Source: DASQQQ01 sp036390995 (GTDB lineage Bacteria > Actinomycetota > UBA4738 > HRBIN12). Taken from it: a stretch of 7,920 nt of DNA. Below the pieces are notes generated by a model that worked only from the letters and a program-made list of their open reading frames with translations, was not told the DNA's origin and did not search any database. The position numbers and the translations under genes were made by a program. The stretch lies in contig DASWAT010000191.1 in NCBI GenBank assembly GCA_036390995.1, positions 1 through 7,920 on the forward strand. The letters are read 5' to 3'. This document shows, piece after piece, positions 5,454-7,920 of the stretch (positions within the stretch are counted from its first letter, which is position 1; every line of letters starts with the position of its first letter).

Positions 5454-6556
5454 CAGCGCATCTTCCCCCGTCCGGCGATCGAGAAGGTCCGGACGACCTC
5501 GCCGCCGCTGACGCCGAACGCCTCGTCGAACATGTTCACGGTCGAGCACACGTGGAGCGGGACGACCTCGAGGCGCTCGCCGATCAGGACGTCATCGCTC
5601 CCGGTACGGTGGCCGACCGCGTGCTCCTCGCTCATGAAGTCCAGCACGAGCCCGGGCCGTCCCGCCACGACGCCCCGGCCGGGGAACGGGGGGCCGTCGC
5701 CGCCGTCGGAGGTGAACGCCTTCGTCCCCGCGTCGAGCACGAACCGCTCGTCCGTCGGATGCGCCACCACGGTCGTGAGCACGCGCGCGGCGCACCTGGC
5801 CTCCGTCGCGACGCCGAGCCGCATCTGCTGCACGTCGTTGAACACGTAGGTGCCGGGGCGGATCTCGGTCACGCCGGCGACGCCCGCCACGATCCCGGCG
5901 GTCGGGGTCGAGCCCACGCTGATCTGGCGGATCGGGATCCCCTCCGCAGCGCAGAGTTCGGCGGTCTCGACGAGGTCGCGTCCCTCGCGCTGCGCCACGG
6001 CCCGGAGCTCCTCGGCGCTCGAGCACCGGTAGGCATGCCCCGCGTGGGTGAGCAGTCCGAGCACCTCGACGCCCTTCACGCCTGCGAGCTCCTTCACGAG
6101 CTCGACGGTGGGCGCGCCGGGCGGACGCCCCACGCGGTGCAGGCCGGTATCGACTTCGACGAGCACCGGCACGTCCCTGCCGAGGTCGCGCCCGACGCGG
6201 CCGAGCCCTTCGGTCACCTCGACCGAGTCGGTCGTCACACACACACTCGCCCGCTCGGCGAGGGCTCGGAGGCGCGCGAGCTTGCGCTCACCGACGATCG
6301 GGTAGGCGACGAGCACGTCGTCGATCCCCGCGTCGACCATCACCTCGGCCTCGCCGAGCTTGGCCACCGTGATACCTTCCGCCCCCGCGTCGAGCTGCAT
6401 CCGCGCGATGTCGGGGCACTTGTGCGTCTTCGCGTGCGGGCGTAGGGCCACGCCGCACGCGTTCGCGACCTCCTGCATCTCGGCGATGTTGCGCTCGAGC
6501 GCGCCGAGGTGGATCAGGAGGGACGGCGTGTCGAGATCCGCGATGGGCTCGTCCAT
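5453..6556 (-). CDS. Fold-type III PLP enzyme, D-serine dehydratase / D-threonine aldolase family
   Basis: This cytoplasmic pyridoxal-phosphate enzyme has an alanine-racemase-type N-terminal barrel and the D-serine dehydratase-like C-terminal domain. Family members eliminate water from D-serine-type substrates or retro-aldol cleave D-3-hydroxy amino acids such as D-threonine. In 367 residues the PLP-lysine block RPHAKTHK is at 39-46, with Lys43 the predicted Schiff base, followed by DAGAEGITVAKLGEAE. GLLTHAGHAY is at 167-176, the cofactor-phosphate strand SVGSTPT at 213-219, and RPGTYVFND at 233-241. The divalent metal pair is His335-x-Cys337 in HVCSTVN. His-x-Cys matches the zinc-type D-serine dehydratases, though related aldolases vary here. 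The ATG at 6556-6554 has GGAGG 7 nt upstream. As the first gene, it follows the divergent promoter region. Beside sugar enzymes, a substrate such as an amino-sugar acid (2-amino-3-hydroxy acid) is plausible but unproven. Confidence 0.88.
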   Translation of the reverse strand: MDEPIADLDTPSLLIHLGALERNIAEMQEVANACGVALRPHAKTHKCPDIARMQLDAGAEGITVAKLGEAEVMVDAGIDDVLVAYPIVGERKLARLRALAERASVCVTTDSVEVTEGLGRVGRDLGRDVPVLVEVDTGLHRVGRPPGAPTVELVKELAGVKGVEVLGLLTHAGHAYRCSSAEELRAVAQREGRDLVETAELCAAEGIPIRQISVGSTPTAGIVAGVAGVTEIRPGTYVFNDVQQMRLGVATEARCAARVLTTVVAHPTDERFVLDAGTKAFTSDGGDGPPFPGRGVVAGRPGLVLDFMSEEHAVGHRTGSDDVLIGERLEVVPLHVCSTVNMFDEAFGVSGGEVVRTFSIAGRGKMR

Positions 6557-6574
6557 GGCCTTCCCTCCGACGCG

Positions 6575-6596
6575 GCCCGCCGCGCGGGCACCCGCG
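6575..6596. repeat. Overlapping GC-rich inverted repeats in the operon leader
   Basis: Two perfect inverted repeats share bases. GCCCGC-CGC-GCGGGC spans 6575-6589 (6-bp stem, 3-nt loop). CGCGGG-CA-CCCGCG spans 6583-6596 (6-bp arms, 2-nt spacer; as RNA a 5-bp stem with a 4-nt loop). They lie between the operon's predicted -10 and its first start codon, so they would sit in the 5' leader. Because they share the GCGGG arm, only one RNA hairpin can form at a time. They could also be an operator. Chance occurrence is real in DNA this GC-rich. Confidence 0.4.
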
Positions 6597-6598
6597 TG

Positions 6599-6604
6599 AT
6601 TCTA
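6599..6604 (-). promoter_or_regulatory. Candidate -10 element for the minus-strand operon
   Basis: The minus strand reads TAGAAT, five of six matches to TATAAT, in a locally less GC-rich patch. Transcription would start near 6592 and give a leader of about 36 nt before the ATG at 6556. No convincing -35 hexamer is found 16-18 nt upstream (TGTGCG or GTGCGC only), so a regulator-dependent promoter is possible. This is a sequence-only guess. Confidence 0.35.
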
Positions 6605-6685
6605 GTACCGGTGAGGAGCCTGCGCACATCTGGCGTTTATGGCCCCGATTCCATCACGAACGTGCACGTCCTCGACGGACCGGGG

Positions 6686-6691
6686 TAGGAT
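6686..6691 (+). promoter_or_regulatory. Candidate -10 element for the alpha-galactosidase gene
   Basis: The plus strand reads TAGGAT, a common -10 form in high-GC actinobacterial vegetative promoters. Transcription would start near 6698, leaving about 29 nt of leader before the ATG at 6727. The -35 position (GTGCAC or TGCACG near 6662-6668) is weak. If correct, it excludes the in-frame upstream ATG at 6694, which would lie before the transcription start. Confidence 0.35.
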
Positions 6692-6714
6692 TCATGCGCC
6701 AGGCACCTCGAGCG

Positions 6715-6721
6715 AAGGAGG
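6715..6721 (+). promoter_or_regulatory. Ribosome binding site deciding the alpha-galactosidase start
   Basis: AAGGAGG lies 5 nt before the ATG at 6727. This near-perfect site favours 6727 over the in-frame ATG at 6694, which would add 11 residues and has a poorer upstream match. Confidence 0.75.
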
Positions 6722-6726
6722 CGGCC

Positions 6727-7920
6727 ATGCCCGCGGACGGCCCCAGGATCGTGATCGTCGGCGCCGGGGGATGGGTGTTCCCCCTCGAGCTGTCCAGGGA
6801 CATCCTCGCGTTCCCCGCTCTCACGTCGAGCACGCTCGTGCTCTACGACATCGACGTTCCGGCCGCCGAGCGCACCGCGGTGAACGTCCGCACGCTCATC
6901 GAGGATGCGAAGCTCCCCGCCCGCGTCGAGGTCGCCCCCGACCTGCCCTCCGCGCTCCGAGGCGCCCACGTCGTCCTCACGGTGTTCCAGGTCGGCGGGG
7001 TCGACTCGTACGCGTTCGACATCGAGATCCCGCGCGAGTACGGCATCGACCAGACCGTCGGCGACACGCTCGGGCCGGGTGGGATCTTCCGGGGCCTGCG
7101 CTCGGTCGAGGCGCTCCGGGTCATCGCCGAGGCGATGCTCGAGATCTGTCCGGACGCCTGGCTCCTCAACTACGCGAATCCCATGGCGATCAACTGCTGG
7201 GCGACCGACCGGCTCGGCGTGAGGATCGTCGGCCTGTGCCACAGCGTGCAGGGCACCTCCGAGCTCCTGGCGCGCGAGCTCGGCGTGCCGTACGACGAGG
7301 TGACGTTCGACTGCGCCGGGGTCAACCACACGGCGTGGTTCACGACGTTCCGCCGCGGGGACGAGGATCTCATCCCCCGGATCCGCGAGGTGATGAAGGC
7401 CCGGCACATCGAGGGGACCGAGCCCCTGCTGCCGCGTTCGGACGACGCGTACGAGAGCATCGAGCGCGTCCGCAGTGAGCTGATGCTCCTCACCGGGTAC
7501 TTCCACACGGAATCGAGCCACCACGCGAGCGAGTACTGGGCGTGGTTCCGCCGAACGCCCGAGATCACGGCCGAGTACCTCGACCGACGCTGGGACTACC
7601 TCGAGATCTGTCGCTCGGCCGACGCGTCTTACACGAACGAGGACATCGTCGAGGAGGCTCGGCGGGCCGGGCTGGAGCACGGCGGGGAGTTCGCCGCGCC
7701 GATCATCGACAGCATGGTCACGGGGACCAGGCGGATCGTGTACGGGAACGTCCGCAACGGCGGCTCGATCGAGAACCTCCCCGCGGACGCCTGCGTCGAG
7801 GTGGCGTGCGCGGTCGACGGGAACGGCGTCCGGCCGATGCGGTACGGCTCGCTGCCTGGTGCGTGCGCGGCGCTGAACCAGGTGCAGATCACCGTGCAGC
7901 GCCTGGCCGTCGAAGCCGCG
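6727..7920 (+). CDS. melA: GH4 alpha-galactosidase (MelA type), C-terminus cut by window edge
   Basis: This is a cytoplasmic glycoside hydrolase family 4 enzyme. GH4 uses NAD and a divalent metal to cleave glycosides by a redox-assisted elimination, and MelA acts on melibiose and related alpha-galactosides. The window shows 398 codons with no stop; E. coli MelA has 451 residues, so roughly 50 are missing. Marks include the Rossmann loop VGAGGWVF at 11-18, DTLGPGGIFRGLRS at 113-126, NYANPMAINCWA at 148-159, the metal Cys171 in GLCHSVQGT, the metal His201 in AGVNHTAWF, GYFHTESSHHASEY at 257-270, and a final stretch (NLP, CVEVAC, GSLP) that tracks MelA closely. The loop has GAGG where GH4 enzymes usually have GAGS or GIGS. 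The ATG at 6727 follows AAGGAGG. It is divergent from the catabolic operon and probably supplies its sugar. Other GH4 specificities (alpha-glucosidase, galacturonidase) are less likely given the MelA-like motifs. Confidence 0.9.
   Translation, partial: MPADGPRIVIVGAGGWVFPLELSRDILAFPALTSSTLVLYDIDVPAAERTAVNVRTLIEDAKLPARVEVAPDLPSALRGAHVVLTVFQVGGVDSYAFDIEIPREYGIDQTVGDTLGPGGIFRGLRSVEALRVIAEAMLEICPDAWLLNYANPMAINCWATDRLGVRIVGLCHSVQGTSELLARELGVPYDEVTFDCAGVNHTAWFTTFRRGDEDLIPRIREVMKARHIEGTEPLLPRSDDAYESIERVRSELMLLTGYFHTESSHHASEYWAWFRRTPEITAEYLDRRWDYLEICRSADASYTNEDIVEEARRAGLEHGGEFAAPIIDSMVTGTRRIVYGNVRNGGSIENLPADACVEVACAVDGNGVRPMRYGSLPGACAALNQVQITVQRLAVEAA

Larger units (their letters stand above)
6557..6726. 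promoter_or_regulatory. Divergent intergenic region between the operon and the alpha-galactosidase gene
   Basis: This is the only substantial non-coding gap in the window (170 nt). It separates two oppositely transcribed units and must carry both promoters. It contains a minus-strand TAGAAT, a plus-strand TAGGAT, overlapping hairpins near 6575-6596, an ACCGGT palindrome at 6607-6612, and a loose inverted pair (GCCTGCGCACAT near 6618-6629 and ATGCGCCAGGC near 6695-6705). Shared control by a sugar-responsive regulator is likely by layout, but no regulator gene is in view and no family operator is recognised. Confidence 0.6.

Noticed and set aside
5454..5549. N-terminal extension of the SDR in the open frame
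   Set aside because: The extra 32 residues are Arg-rich and overlap the PLP-enzyme gene. The standard SDR N-terminus begins at 5453.
4314..5849. 511-codon plus-strand ORF
   Set aside because: It is the longest ORF in the window but runs antisense to three well-supported genes and has shadow-type composition.
6694..6726. Alternative in-frame ATG for the alpha-galactosidase at 6694
   Set aside because: It adds 11 residues outside family conservation, has a weaker ribosome site than AAGGAGG before 6727, and would precede the transcription start predicted from TAGGAT.
6639..7478. 279-codon plus-strand ORF in another frame of the alpha-galactosidase gene
   Set aside because: The GH4 motifs are all in the frame starting at 6727, and this ORF has an Arg/Pro/Gly-rich translation without motifs.
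6637..7680. 347-codon minus-strand ORF opposite the alpha-galactosidase gene
   Set aside because: The plus strand here encodes continuous GH4 motifs. The minus-strand product has only Arg/Asp/Val/Gly-rich filler.

Overview
The window is very GC-rich, compactly coded bacterial DNA with strong G/C third-position preference, AGGAGG-type ribosome binding sites and a TAGGAT-like -10. This suits a high-GC lineage such as Actinomycetota or a GC-rich Chloroflexota. Nothing in the window fixes the taxon. No RNA gene, insertion sequence, CRISPR array or phage gene is visible.

Layout. Positions 1-6556 hold eight adjacent genes, all on the minus strand and so transcribed from right to left. In transcription order they are: a fold-type III PLP enzyme (D-serine dehydratase / D-threonine aldolase family), an SDR oxidoreductase, a UlaG-like metallo-beta-lactamase-fold hydrolase, a zinc-dependent medium-chain dehydrogenase, a PfkB-family sugar kinase, an AraD-type L-ribulose-5-phosphate 4-epimerase / class II aldolase, a NagB-like sugar-phosphate isomerase/deaminase, and the N-terminus of an ABC transporter ATPase that runs off the left edge. 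Junctions are TGATG overlaps or gaps of 7-37 nt, so this looks like one polycistronic, translationally coupled operon. Between the zinc dehydrogenase and the kinase lies a 14-codon ORF that overlaps both neighbours by 4 nt and resembles the N-terminus of a fumarylacetoacetate-hydrolase-family enzyme.

Positions 6557-6726 are a divergent intergenic region with candidate -10 elements on both strands and overlapping GC-rich inverted repeats. From 6727 to the right edge, on the plus strand, is most of a GH4 alpha-galactosidase (MelA type), cut off by the window.

How the genes may work together (inference). The divergent glycosidase would release a hexose from an oligosaccharide or glycoside. The operon carries an oxidative set (two NAD(P)-dependent dehydrogenases plus a lactonase-like hydrolase), an isomerase-kinase-epimerase/aldolase set (NagB-like, PfkB, AraD-like) and a PLP lyase/dehydratase. 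This combination does not match a textbook sugar pathway that I recognise. It is best read as a catabolic island for an unusual sugar, sugar acid or amino-sugar acid of unknown identity. The most informative oddities are the Glu-to-Gln change in the NagB active-site motif, a Ser-to-Val change in the AraD phosphate site, and the FAH-like mini-ORF.
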